46,141 bases of DNA, from positions 1-46,141 of the forward strand of contig JALCME010000029.1 in assembly GCA_022648295.1 (NCBI GenBank). Reading direction: 5' to 3'. Positions 18,645 to 27,677 of this stretch are shown here, piece by piece; the stretch's first letter is position 1, and every line of letters begins with the position of its first letter. Origin of the DNA: Bacteroides sp. (GTDB taxonomy: Bacteria > Bacteroidota > Bacteroidia > Bacteroidales > Bacteroidaceae). The notes below the pieces were generated by a model. The model saw nothing but the letters and a program-made list of their open reading frames with translations. It was not told the DNA's origin and made no database searches. Made by a program: the position numbers and the translations under genes.

Positions 18645-18902
18645 AAATGTGCATTAGAAAGAGATATATTTGTTGATGTACGGACATAAAAAAAGGAGTA
18701 CCGCTGTACTCCAACCTTTGTTAACCTTAAATCTAATACTATGAAAAACACACTACAAAGGTATGGATTTTTGAGATACTTGCAAATAATGCAAATAAAA
18801 AAGCGTGTTTTATAACATGTTTTAGGAATATAGAGGTTTTTATTAAGGTTCGATAAGAAATTAAGTATAAAGGAGCAATCTTTTTTTACGTACATTAAGC
18901 AA
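18645..18902 (+). promoter_or_regulatory. Structured 5' leader, possible attenuator, of the MATE gene
   Basis: The inferred leader contains a hairpin GGAGTAC-CGCT-GTACTCC (18695-18712) preceded by seven A, then a 24-codon ORF (18741-18815). A second stem overlaps the ORF stop (18799-18823: AAAA, bulged G, CGTGTT, loop TTAT, AACATGTTTT), and its 3' arm ends in T residues. AACCTTAA (18723-18730), just before the small ORF, is complementary to TTAAGGTT (18843-18850), which allows alternative pairing. Hairpin, short peptide and terminator-like stem in this order are what one expects of an attenuation leader; the mechanism is inferred. On the minus strand the first hairpin is followed by seven T and would end transcription from the right. 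Confidence 0.5.
18741..18815 (+). CDS. Candidate 24-residue leader peptide
   Basis: ATG at 18741 to TAA at 18813-18815 encodes a basic peptide beginning MKNTLQRYGFLRYLQ and ending KKRVL. It is too short for standard gene finding. It lies between two stem-loops and 87 bases before the MATE start, and its last codons and stop form part of the second stem. If translated, ribosome position would affect folding. There is no direct proof of translation. Confidence 0.45.
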   Translation: MKNTLQRYGFLRYLQIMQIKKRVL

Positions 18903-20255
18903 ATGAAGGGAGACATGACTAAGGGCGAAATTACGCCTCAACTTATAAAATTTACAGTACCGTTGGTATTAGGGAACTTTTGCCAATTGACTTATAATGC
19001 TGCCGATTCGGTTATTGTGGGTCGTTATTTAGGTACAAACGCTTTGGCGGCAGTAGGGGTGGTCAGTCCGGTAATGAATATTAATATATTCTTTATTGTG
19101 GGTATTTGTCTGGGGATGTCCATTCTGATGAGCGAATTCTTTGGCGCCGGGAATTATACTAAATTACGGCATGAAGTTACAACCTCCATTATTGCTGGCG
19201 GATTGTTTACTGTTGCTCTTTCTCTTTTGGGCATTTTAGCAGCCGAGCCGCTTTTGCGATTGCTGGCAACTCCGGCTGTTATATTGAAAGATTCCGTACT
19301 TTATTTACGTATTATATTGAGCGGATTGATTTTTACTTTCGGTTATAATGTGTACGCTTCTTCATTGCGAAGCATGGGCAATGCCAAACTCCCACTTTAT
19401 TTCCTGGCTGTTTCTGCACTTCTGAATATTCTGATGGATTTGTTCTTTATCTTGGTGCTCAAAATGGGCATTGCAGGAGTAGCACTGGCAACGGTTACCG
19501 CTGAAGCACTTTCGGCGCTCTTTTGCTGGGTATATGTAGAGTTGAAAGTACCTCTTTTGCACTTCAGCCGCAAGGATTGGGTTTTTGACCGTACTCTTCT
19601 GCATACTACGGCCAGTTATAGTTTTGTCACTGCCATGCAACAGATCACGCTGCATATTGGCAAGTTAATGGTTCAGGGAGCCGTCAATACTTTGGGGGTT
19701 GCTTCTATTGCGGCTTTCAATGCGGTGATGCGTATGGACGATTATGTGATGACTCCCCAGCAGAATATCGGCCATGCTAATACTACCTTTATTGCTCAAA
19801 ACCGTGGAGCGGGAAAGTTCCGCCGTATTTTTAAAGGTTATCTTATCGGGGTGCGCTTGGAACTGATTTATACGTTTATTGTTTCGGTGCTTATTTTTAC
19901 CTTGGCTCGGCAAATCATGGAGCTATTTCTTGGTGAGGGCGATGAAGAAGCAGTACAAGCGGGTATCAGTTATTTACATATTATGGCTTTTGTTTACTGG
20001 ATGCCGGCCATGACCAATATTATTCAGGGACTGTTCAGGGGCATGGGGCGGATGACAGTAACACTCAAGGCAACATTCACCCAGATGGTGGGGCGTGTGA
20101 TAGCTGCTTTTCCCATGGCTTATTGGATGGGATTGCAGGGAGTTGTACTTGCCTGTATGTTCGGATGGGTTTGTATGTTTTCTTATGAACTTCCTATTTT
20201 CTTTAAACAGTGGAAGTTAATTAGGAAAAATGCACTTTCGGTGGAAAGTGATTAA
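18903..20255 (+). CDS. MATE family efflux transporter
   Basis: A 450-residue inner-membrane antiporter with twelve hydrophobic segments in two halves. The N-terminus TKGEITPQLIKFTVPLVLGN and AADSVIVGRYLGTNALAAVG are classic MATE signatures (NorM/DinF type). Such proteins export cationic drugs and metabolites using Na+ or H+ gradients; the substrate here is unknown. Start choice is open: ATG 18903 or the in-frame ATG 18915 (MTKGEIT), which matches family starts better and is preceded by an AGGGAG stretch. The long structured leader upstream suggests regulated expression. Confidence 0.93.
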   Translation: MKGDMTKGEITPQLIKFTVPLVLGNFCQLTYNAADSVIVGRYLGTNALAAVGVVSPVMNINIFFIVGICLGMSILMSEFFGAGNYTKLRHEVTTSIIAGGLFTVALSLLGILAAEPLLRLLATPAVILKDSVLYLRIILSGLIFTFGYNVYASSLRSMGNAKLPLYFLAVSALLNILMDLFFILVLKMGIAGVALATVTAEALSALFCWVYVELKVPLLHFSRKDWVFDRTLLHTTASYSFVTAMQQITLHIGKLMVQGAVNTLGVASIAAFNAVMRMDDYVMTPQQNIGHANTTFIAQNRGAGKFRRIFKGYLIGVRLELIYTFIVSVLIFTLARQIMELFLGEGDEEAVQAGISYLHIMAFVYWMPAMTNIIQGLFRGMGRMTVTLKATFTQMVGRVIAAFPMAYWMGLQGVVLACMFGWVCMFSYELPIFFKQWKLIRKNALSVESD

Positions 20256-20300
20256 AACAAATCGAGTTTGAAAAAGAAGTAGTATTCCGTGAAAAACCAT

Positions 20301-20308
20301 TATCTTTG
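20301..20308 (+). promoter_or_regulatory. Putative -7 box for mutS
   Basis: TATCTTTG, an exact TAnnTTTG match, lies 35 bases before the mutS GTG start and 45 bases after the MATE stop, so mutS probably has its own promoter. Confidence 0.5.
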
Positions 20309-20343
20309 CTATATTAATACACTTCTAAAAAGTTCTGACTATT

Positions 20344-22959
20344 GTGAGCAAAGATATTGTACTTACCCCCATGATGAAACAGTTTCTGGATTTGAAAGCG
20401 AAACATCCCGATGCTGTTATGCTGTTTCGTTGTGGTGATTTCTACGAAACTTATTCTACCGATGCTATTGTTGCATCCGAGATTCTGGGTATTACGCTGA
20501 CCAAGCGTGCTAATGGTAAAGGTAAAACCGTTGAGATGGCTGGATTTCCCCATCATGCGCTTGATACCTATTTACCCAAATTGATACGCGCTGGTAAGCG
20601 TGTGGCTATTTGTGATCAACTGGAAGACCCCAAGCTTACTAAAAAGCTCGTAAAGCGGGGGATTACGGAACTGGTGACGCCCGGCGTTTCTATTAATGAT
20701 AACATTCTGAATTACAAGGAAAATAACTTTCTTGCCGCCGTACATTTCGGTAAGGGAGCATGTGGAGTTGCTTTCCTTGATATCTCAACGGGAGAGTTCC
20801 TTACTGCCGAGGGACCGTTTGATTATGTAGACAAGTTACTGAATAACTTTGCACCTAAAGAGGTCTTGTTTGAGCGGGGAAAGCGGGGTATGTTTGAAGG
20901 TAATTTCGGGAATAAATTCTTTACCTTTGAGTTGGACGATTGGGTATTCACTGAAACTACCGCCCGTGAGAAATTGTTGAATCACTTTGAGACGAAGAAC
21001 CTTAAGGGGTTTGGAGTGGAACACCTTCGTAATGGAATTATTGCGTCGGGTGCCATTCTGCAGTATCTCGTTATGACCCAGCATACGCAGATAGGGCATA
21101 TTACTTCACTGGCCCGTATTGAGGAGGATAGATATGTCCGGTTGGATAAATTTACTGTGCGCAATTTGGAATTGCTTAACAGTATGAACGATGGTGGGAG
21201 CAGTTTGCTGAATGTAATTGATAAGACAATCAGCCCCATGGGGGCCCGTTTGCTGAAGCGATGGATGGTCTTTCCCCTAAAAGAAGTACAGCCTATTAAT
21301 GAACGGCTCAATGTGGTGGAGTACTTCTTCCGTGAACCAGATTTTAAAGAGCTGATAGAAGATCAATTGCATTTGATAGGAGATTTAGAGCGTATCATCT
21401 CTAAAGTGGCCGTAGGGCGTGTATCTCCGCGTGAAGTTGTGCAGTTGAAAGTAGCTTTGCAGGCTATCGAGCCGATAAAGAACGCTTGTATGGAGGCTGA
21501 TAATGCTAGCTTAAATTATATCGGCGAGCAATTGAATATCTGCAAATCCATTCGTGACCGTATAGATAAAGAAATCAATAATGACCCTCCGCTTCTGGTC
21601 AATAAAGGTGATGTAATTAAGTCCGGTGTGAATGCCGAGTTGGATGACTTACGCAGTATTGCTTATTCCGGTAAGGACTATCTGTTGAAGGTGCAGCAGC
21701 GGGAGAGTGAACTGACGGGCATTCCAAGTCTGAAGATCGGATATAATAATGTGTTTGGTTACTATATTGAAGTACGCAATGTGCATAAGGATAAGGTTCC
21801 GCAGGAATGGATCCGTAAGCAGACTTTAGTGAATGCCGAGCGGTATATTACCCAAGAGTTGAAGGAATATGAAGAGAAGATATTAGGTGCGGAAGATAAG
21901 ATCCTGATACTTGAAAATAAACTCTATACTGAATTGGTGCAAGCGTTGACCGAATTTATTCCCGCAGTACAGATTGATGCTAATCAGATTGCCCGCTTGG
22001 ATTGCCTCCTATCATTCGCCAATGTGGCTCGGGAAAACAATTATATCCGTCCGGTGATTGAAGACAATGACGTGCTGGACATCCGGCAGGGGCGACATCC
22101 TGTTATTGAAAAGGAACTGCCTATAGGCGAGAAGTACATTGCCAATGACGTAATGTTGGATAGCAAGACGCAACAGATTATTATTATTACCGGTCCGAAT
22201 ATGGCTGGTAAATCGGCTTTATTACGGCAGACAGCCTTAATTACGCTTCTAGCACAAATCGGAAGTTTTGTTCCTGCAGAAAGTGCACATATCGGACTGG
22301 TCGATAAAATCTTTACCCGTGTGGGTGCCAGTGATAACATTTCCGTAGGTGAATCTACCTTTATGGTAGAGATGAACGAGGCGGCAGATATCATGAATAA
22401 CCTCTCTCCACGCAGCCTTGTGCTTTTTGATGAATTAGGTCGTGGTACCTCTACCTATGATGGTATTTCCATTGCGTGGGCTATTGTGGAATATATTCAT
22501 GAACATCCCAGAGCCAAGGCCCGTACTTTATTTGCCACGCACTACCATGAACTGAATGAGATGGAGAAGAGCTTCAAGCGCATTAAGAACTACAATGTGT
22601 CGGTGAAGGAAGTGGATAATAAGGTTATCTTCTTACGTAAGCTGGAGCGTGGAGGCAGTGAACATTCCTTTGGCATCCATGTGGCAAAGATGGCCGGAAT
22701 GCCTAAGAGCATTGTAAAACGGGCGGGAGAAATATTGAAGCAATTGGAGGCGGATAACCGTCAGGACGGTGTTTCCAGTAAGCCGTTGGTTGAAGTAGGA
22801 GAGACCCGTGGTGGGATGCAACTTAGTTTCTTCCAACTCGATGACCCTGTGCTTTGTCAGATACGTGATGAGATATTAAATCTTGATGTTAATAATCTTA
22901 CTCCGCTTGATGCTTTAAACAAGTTGAATGAAATCAAGCGGATTGTGAAAGGGAAATAA
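20344..22959 (+). CDS. mutS: DNA mismatch repair protein MutS
   Basis: An 871-residue mismatch-recognition ATPase. The mismatch-wedging Phe-x-Glu motif is F33-Y34-E35 in LFRCGDFYETY. The core and clamp domains follow, with the Walker A loop GPNMAGKS at 617-624, Walker B VLFDELGRGTSTYDG, and FATHYHEL. The GTG at 20344 is chosen as start because the conserved TPMMKQFLDLKAKHPD N-terminus requires it; no suitable upstream ATG exists. No mutL lies beside it. Confidence 0.96.
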   Translation: MSKDIVLTPMMKQFLDLKAKHPDAVMLFRCGDFYETYSTDAIVASEILGITLTKRANGKGKTVEMAGFPHHALDTYLPKLIRAGKRVAICDQLEDPKLTKKLVKRGITELVTPGVSINDNILNYKENNFLAAVHFGKGACGVAFLDISTGEFLTAEGPFDYVDKLLNNFAPKEVLFERGKRGMFEGNFGNKFFTFELDDWVFTETTAREKLLNHFETKNLKGFGVEHLRNGIIASGAILQYLVMTQHTQIGHITSLARIEEDRYVRLDKFTVRNLELLNSMNDGGSSLLNVIDKTISPMGARLLKRWMVFPLKEVQPINERLNVVEYFFREPDFKELIEDQLHLIGDLERIISKVAVGRVSPREVVQLKVALQAIEPIKNACMEADNASLNYIGEQLNICKSIRDRIDKEINNDPPLLVNKGDVIKSGVNAELDDLRSIAYSGKDYLLKVQQRESELTGIPSLKIGYNNVFGYYIEVRNVHKDKVPQEWIRKQTLVNAERYITQELKEYEEKILGAEDKILILENKLYTELVQALTEFIPAVQIDANQIARLDCLLSFANVARENNYIRPVIEDNDVLDIRQGRHPVIEKELPIGEKYIANDVMLDSKTQQIIIITGPNMAGKSALLRQTALITLLAQIGSFVPAESAHIGLVDKIFTRVGASDNISVGESTFMVEMNEAADIMNNLSPRSLVLFDELGRGTSTYDGISIAWAIVEYIHEHPRAKARTLFATHYHELNEMEKSFKRIKNYNVSVKEVDNKVIFLRKLERGGSEHSFGIHVAKMAGMPKSIVKRAGEILKQLEADNRQDGVSSKPLVEVGETRGGMQLSFFQLDDPVLCQIRDEILNLDVNNLTPLDALNKLNEIKRIVKGK

Positions 22960-23016
22960 GCGTTTGTTGATTTTCTTTATTGAGGCGGAGGATTACAGAA
23001 CAAGTTTGATTCTTAT

Positions 23017-23643
23017 TTAATATAAGCCGGAAGTATCTATTTTTTTATTAATAGGAGTACCATTTCCAGCCTCTTTACAAATAATTTCACTTATTGCATA
23101 TAAAAGAGTCAAACATGATGGAATGAATACATAATTAATAGGAGTGGTTAACATTGGGATGGCCATATTAGTAAGACTCAATATAAGCCATACGTATAAA
23201 AGATGGACGTTTCTTTTTAGAAGATCTATCGTCGAAACTTTTGGTTTACTATATTTTTTGGAACGAATAATAATGGAAAGCATTTGTAAACCATAGATAA
23301 ATAGATACAGTATTCCTCCTGTCAAGAATTTGAAAACTAGAGTTTTCAAGGGAAAGTATGTTGCTTTCTGACTTAATAGAGATATGGCTTGCCCTCCATC
23401 TTTGTCAGATTCTTGTAACTTATGAAGTACCTGTTCATAAAGCATTTCCATATATTGGGTGGGTACATCTTTATAGTGTTTTTCTTCCCACTTATTAAGT
23501 AGCTCCAGTTTTTCCTCAATATTGTTATTTATGCTATGATATACTGCCTGTGTGGATATAGCTATGCCTAGGGCAGAAAAGAGTACCAGAAATTTGGCTG
23601 AACTGGATTTAAAGTTTTCAATAAGCTGATTTAGTATGTCCAT
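23017..23643 (-). CDS. Unrecognised membrane protein, second gene of unknown pair
   Basis: I do not recognise this 208-residue protein. It has a hydrophobic helix near residues 16-35 (SAKFLVLFSALGIAISTQAV), a charged helical stretch of about 65 residues (EEKLELLNKWEEKHYKDV), then three further hydrophobic segments (about 103-125, 145-165, 172-190). It starts 10 bases after the stop of the unknown soluble protein, so both are probably expressed together. A sensor with a membrane-acting partner is one possible reading; nothing in the sequence proves it. The pair lies between housekeeping genes and beside very AT-rich DNA, which suggests acquisition. Confidence 0.75.
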   Translation of the reverse strand: MDILNQLIENFKSSSAKFLVLFSALGIAISTQAVYHSINNNIEEKLELLNKWEEKHYKDVPTQYMEMLYEQVLHKLQESDKDGGQAISLLSQKATYFPLKTLVFKFLTGGILYLFIYGLQMLSIIIRSKKYSKPKVSTIDLLKRNVHLLYVWLILSLTNMAIPMLTTPINYVFIPSCLTLLYAISEIICKEAGNGTPINKKIDTSGLY

Positions 23644-23653
23644 TGTATTCTAT

Positions 23654-24757
23654 TTATTCAACTATAATTTTTTTCAACATGCTTATTCTCTTTTCTATAT
23701 CTTTTCTGTTAGAAGCTTCCAGTACTTCTCCTGTGTCATTCTTTACTAAATTTAAGAAACCATATTGTGGGTCATTTTTTGTATTATTAATTTTTTCTAA
23801 CAACTCGTTTACAAAGAATTCTTGTTTACTTGTTGATAGGTTTATTTTTTTTATAATATTTTTTAGACATAATAAATTGACTCGTAGGCTTAGGAGCTCA
23901 TTTTTAAGTTGGTGATAATAACTTTCTGGATAACATTTATTTTTTTTGATGAAGTAGAATTTTACTATATCATTGCTTTGTTTAATGTGGAAGTTATAAT
24001 ATGAAATATCTGTTTTAGGATATTTCTTGTTGCTACGAAAAGAACGTGTATTAACAGGTAATTCCGGCAAATCTCCTTCTTCGTAAATTATTACTGCAGT
24101 TGTTCCCACATAGCTTGAATAGGTAGAGGATCCAACCTTGTTATTTAATATTTTATGAAAAAGAGCAAAAGGATGAAAGTTGGGTAAATGAATTTTGCCC
24201 TTATTATTTGCGATTTTATCTTCGTTCTCAAGAGATGTATCGACAGTAGAAGTGCTTATTATCTGGGTTAACCACGTTCCAAGTTGCCATAATGCTAATT
24301 CCTTTGCATCTTCTTTTGGTTTTACCTGAATATCTTCTAATAAAAACTTTATGGCTTCGTAGGTGTTTTTACCTTTCTCTGATGCTTCTTCTTTACTTTT
24401 TGAAAGGGGATGAAGTGCAAAATTGAATCCTAATTTGAGACGATTGATAACTCCGTAGGTTTCTGTGGAGAAATGTCTACGGACATGGTCTTCTCTGACA
24501 AATATGTAATTTGTATCATGTATGGGTAGCTTGTGTTTCTCAAAAGTTGGGATTTTGATAGAATTATGTGCTCTAAAAAAAGTTCTGCTACTGCCTTTTC
24601 TTGTATTTAGGATTCCTATTTTACGATAATATGCTGTTTCTGGAGCTGTAATAACTTCATCGTTTTCATGCAGTGGCTTTAAATATTCCAACAGCTCTTT
24701 TTCTTCTTCCAAAAGAGGTCTGGTATTCGTGCAGAAGAATTCAATTTCAAAAATCAT
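23654..24757 (-). CDS. Unrecognised soluble protein, first gene of unknown pair
   Basis: I do not recognise this protein of about 367 residues. It has no signal peptide and no long hydrophobic segment. The N-terminus is acidic (MIFEIEFFCTNTRPLLEEE); the middle holds the basic segment YYRKIGILNTRKGSSRTFFR and FVREDHVRRHF. The C-terminus is a lysine- and leucine-rich helical region (SLRVNLLCLKNIIKKI). No nucleotide-binding loop or nuclease motif was seen. The frame could extend to a GTG at 24823, but the ATG at 24757 is preferred because it follows a purine-rich stretch. It lies 10 bases upstream of the membrane protein gene. Confidence 0.75.
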   Translation of the reverse strand: MIFEIEFFCTNTRPLLEEEKELLEYLKPLHENDEVITAPETAYYRKIGILNTRKGSSRTFFRAHNSIKIPTFEKHKLPIHDTNYIFVREDHVRRHFSTETYGVINRLKLGFNFALHPLSKSKEEASEKGKNTYEAIKFLLEDIQVKPKEDAKELALWQLGTWLTQIISTSTVDTSLENEDKIANNKGKIHLPNFHPFALFHKILNNKVGSSTYSSYVGTTAVIIYEEGDLPELPVNTRSFRSNKKYPKTDISYYNFHIKQSNDIVKFYFIKKNKCYPESYYHQLKNELLSLRVNLLCLKNIIKKINLSTSKQEFFVNELLEKINNTKNDPQYGFLNLVKNDTGEVLEASNRKDIEKRISMLKKIIVE

Positions 24758-25252
24758 ATTCTCTATAAAATTAAAGAAAGGAGGTGACTTAGTTGACACT
24801 GTCTTAAATAGCCTAAGCCTCACAAAGGTGCTTTTACGTCTCGGATTTAGTTCCTTAATTTTTTATAATTTATTATGTAGAAAAGAAAGGTGACTACACT
24901 ACACGGGTAATAATAGCCGCACTGAAACAAAGTACCTCCGATATAAACCTCCTTTCAGAATTAAAAAATCATTATTTAGTGTAATATTATTTGCAATTAC
25001 TTTTTCCAAAGATAAAACTTTTTTTTGAAAATGTAATGGATTTATTTAAATAAGTTATTGAACTATGTTATATCTTATATATTTATATGATTTTATATAT
25101 ATATTAGTTAGTATATTGATATTTAATAATATGTATTTAGATATTAAACTTTATATGAATAAAAATTAGTGATCTATTATTAATGATATTAAGTTATAAA
25201 TAGTGATTATATATTTGGGTTTATTTTATCAAACTTAAGCATATATGTTTCG
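24758..25252. other. Gene-free region with extreme AT-rich block
   Basis: Nearest the unknown pair (24890-24960) the sequence has normal composition, with two closely spaced GGAGGT words on the minus strand that could belong to its 5' leader. From about 25020 to 25215 it is almost only A and T, made of runs of TATA and ATTA words. No ORF, tRNA or exact TAnnTTTG box was found. The GH31 gene ends at its right edge, so it also lies downstream of that gene. Confidence 0.5.
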
Positions 25253-27583
25253 TTACTTTAGTAAAATGATATGCTTCAATATGCCGTCTGAAGGAAGACA
25301 AAGCAGACCTTCTGCTTTTTGCTTGTCTACAAGGTATTTCTTCCAGATAACCTTGTCCCATTGCATTTGATCGGTACACTGTGCCACAGGAATATGGGGT
25401 ATGGCCGATCCGTCTTTTACCAAAATGACTATGGGCAATTTTCCGCATTGAATGTGGTTCCATCCCGGGTGGTAAATAGCTCCTGTCTGGTAGTCTATCC
25501 ATTTCTGTGTACCGGGGAGATAGACGTCGCGTCCTGTACCGCTTTCGAGCATGGGTGCAACGAGCAAATTGCTTCCGAACAGATATTCATCTTCAATTAA
25601 CCACGCTCCCGGGTCATTAGGATACTCAAAGAAAAGCGCCCGGATCATTGGCCAACCTTTTTCGGTACATTCTTTGGCCTGAGCGTAAACATAGGGCATC
25701 AGTTGGTATTTCAGCCCGGCGCATTTGCGGAAATAATCGGTAAAGGCCTTGCCGTAGCACCAGGGCTCGGTAGGAGGTGCTCCATGTATGCGGCTATGGG
25801 ATACCAAGAAACCGAATGGTAACCAGCGGCGGTAAAGTTCTTCGGGAGATTGGGTGACGAAGCCGCCAATATCATTACTCCAGAAACAGAAGCCCGAAAG
25901 ACCAAGTGACAATCCGCCGCGTAATGTTCCTTCCATTCCCGTGTCGGTGGTTGCCGCATCACCTCCCCAGTGGAGAGGGTAACGTTGTGATCCCGCCCAT
26001 GCGGAACGTGCCCAAATGATATTCTCACCATGTATTTTACGTATAATGTCCGCTACCGTTTTATTGTAGCGCAATGAATAAAGATTATGCTCATACAGTC
26101 CGGAACGTCCATTATGATAGATGGCGTCCAGTGGGGCACCTTCGCCAAAGTCCACTTTGATAGCACTGACTCCCATTTTTATCAGGTTAGCTAATTTTTC
26201 CTGATACCATTTTACAGTGGCGGGATTGGTGAAGTCAAGCACTACATCTTCATAAGGCAATTGCCCCTTGCCATTGTGTATATACAATCCTTCTTTTACG
26301 AGTTCGGGGAAGAACTTATTTTTCGGGGTGAAGTAGGGTAGTTGCCACAAGGAAACGCGGAACCCTTCCGCTTTGAGATCTGCAAGCATTTTGCGTGGAT
26401 TATCGAAACGATCGATGGCGAAAGCATAGTCGCACTGCCAATCGGTGCCAAACCAGCCTGTATCGAAATGAATGACGTCACTTGGTATTTTATTTGCTCG
26501 CAACTGATGCGCAACTTCACGTCCTTCCTTTTCACTGAAATAAGTAATGCGGCTCATCCAGGTACCGAATGACCATAGGGGAGGCATTTCAGGGCGGCCG
26601 ACCAGTGCGGTATATTCGCTCAGGACGGCTTTAGGATCACCTAAAAAGAGAAACAGATCGCAGGCTTCATCTTCCATAAACAGTTTGGTGGCGCCGATGT
26701 AGCTACGTCCGAAGTCGCAGGTTACTGGGGCGGAAGTATGCATAAACACGCCATAACCGCGGGAACTCATGAAAAAGGGGATGGGTTTATACATATCCGG
26801 ACTTTCCGGTCCTTGTGGATCAGTGACGAAAAGATTGACTTTTTGCCCTACTTTATTCAGCGAAGAGAATGATTCACCACAGCCGTATATACGTTCGCTA
26901 GGTTGCAGGCTGAATACAGGGTTGATGCTGCGCAGGTTATTTGCTCCACGTTTCATGAAGCTGAAGGGAGCGACTTTAATCTGCGTGGAGTCGTTGTCCC
27001 TCCAGCAGCGTGTTTGTGTCAGTATCCTGCCTTCCGCGTCTTTCAGAATGAGACGCCACGGGTATTGTTGAATGGTGAGGCTTCCATATTTGGAAGTATA
27101 AACAATGGTATTTTCAGTTTGTGTAACTTTCCATTTTGCGGAACCGTCAGCAGGCTGTTTGGCAAGTATCAGGGTGTCCTTATCTTCTGTTATCACCGGA
27201 GTGGTGAGAATGCGTATGCGTAAGGTGCGGGCATCTATCGGTTCGATGCTGAAAGGAAGTTGCGGGTCATTGTCATAAGCCGTTGCTGGAAAGTCAAGTG
27301 ATTTCAGTGGTTGATGAAGGTAAGTGTTGGCGTTGAATGCCTGACGGGGCATCAACTGTTCCCGCTTCCATTGGATCAATCCTTGTCCGGTTGTTGTGTT
27401 GTATGTAGCCAGACTATCTGCAAAAAAATAAGTGTTGCTCAGGTCAAGAAATTCCTGGCTAACATCTTTGGATTGACTAAGCAGATATTGTACGCCGGAA
27501 TTGGTATTTAACTGCCCATTGATAGGGGAATAGGTGGCAAAAAGCAGAACAGTTGAATTAACTAATAAACAAGAGTTTTTCAT
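25253..27583 (-). CDS. GH31 glycosidase, YicI-like alpha-xylosidase type
   Basis: A 776-residue family GH31 enzyme. The nucleophile is Asp478 in IKVDFGEGAP and the acid/base is Asp542 in HWGGDAATTD. The stretch ARSAWAGSQRYPLHWGGD and LRGGLSLGLSGFCFWSNDIGGF closely follows E. coli YicI, an alpha-xylosidase, rather than typical alpha-glucosidases. The N-terminus (MKNSCLLVNSTVLLFATYS) looks like a signal peptide, so the enzyme is probably periplasmic. It is not beside a SusC/D pair; the nearest minus-strand neighbour is the CatA-like gene 94 bases upstream. Substrate preference is inferred by likeness only. Confidence 0.9.
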   Translation of the reverse strand: MKNSCLLVNSTVLLFATYSPINGQLNTNSGVQYLLSQSKDVSQEFLDLSNTYFFADSLATYNTTTGQGLIQWKREQLMPRQAFNANTYLHQPLKSLDFPATAYDNDPQLPFSIEPIDARTLRIRILTTPVITEDKDTLILAKQPADGSAKWKVTQTENTIVYTSKYGSLTIQQYPWRLILKDAEGRILTQTRCWRDNDSTQIKVAPFSFMKRGANNLRSINPVFSLQPSERIYGCGESFSSLNKVGQKVNLFVTDPQGPESPDMYKPIPFFMSSRGYGVFMHTSAPVTCDFGRSYIGATKLFMEDEACDLFLFLGDPKAVLSEYTALVGRPEMPPLWSFGTWMSRITYFSEKEGREVAHQLRANKIPSDVIHFDTGWFGTDWQCDYAFAIDRFDNPRKMLADLKAEGFRVSLWQLPYFTPKNKFFPELVKEGLYIHNGKGQLPYEDVVLDFTNPATVKWYQEKLANLIKMGVSAIKVDFGEGAPLDAIYHNGRSGLYEHNLYSLRYNKTVADIIRKIHGENIIWARSAWAGSQRYPLHWGGDAATTDTGMEGTLRGGLSLGLSGFCFWSNDIGGFVTQSPEELYRRWLPFGFLVSHSRIHGAPPTEPWCYGKAFTDYFRKCAGLKYQLMPYVYAQAKECTEKGWPMIRALFFEYPNDPGAWLIEDEYLFGSNLLVAPMLESGTGRDVYLPGTQKWIDYQTGAIYHPGWNHIQCGKLPIVILVKDGSAIPHIPVAQCTDQMQWDKVIWKKYLVDKQKAEGLLCLPSDGILKHIILLK

Positions 27584-27677
27584 TTGATACTTGATTTACG
27601 GTTTATAGTGCCGTAAAGATAAGTAATCGCATGTTACCTGAAGGGAAGGATATGTTTCGGTAAACGGATGGTTTTGT

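Noticed and set aside
18596..18916. 106-codon minus-strand frame across the MATE leader
   Set aside because: It covers the hairpins and the leader ORF on the other strand, starts inside the MATE gene start, and has no family-like motif.
23654..24823. GTG start at 24823 for the unknown soluble protein
   Set aside because: The extra 22 residues look unlike a protein N-terminus and the ATG at 24757 has a better upstream sequence; kept only as an alternative.
25221..25502. 93-codon minus-strand frame at the end of the GH31 gene
   Set aside because: It overlaps the GH31 C-terminus in another frame, and the GH31 frame carries the conserved sequence.
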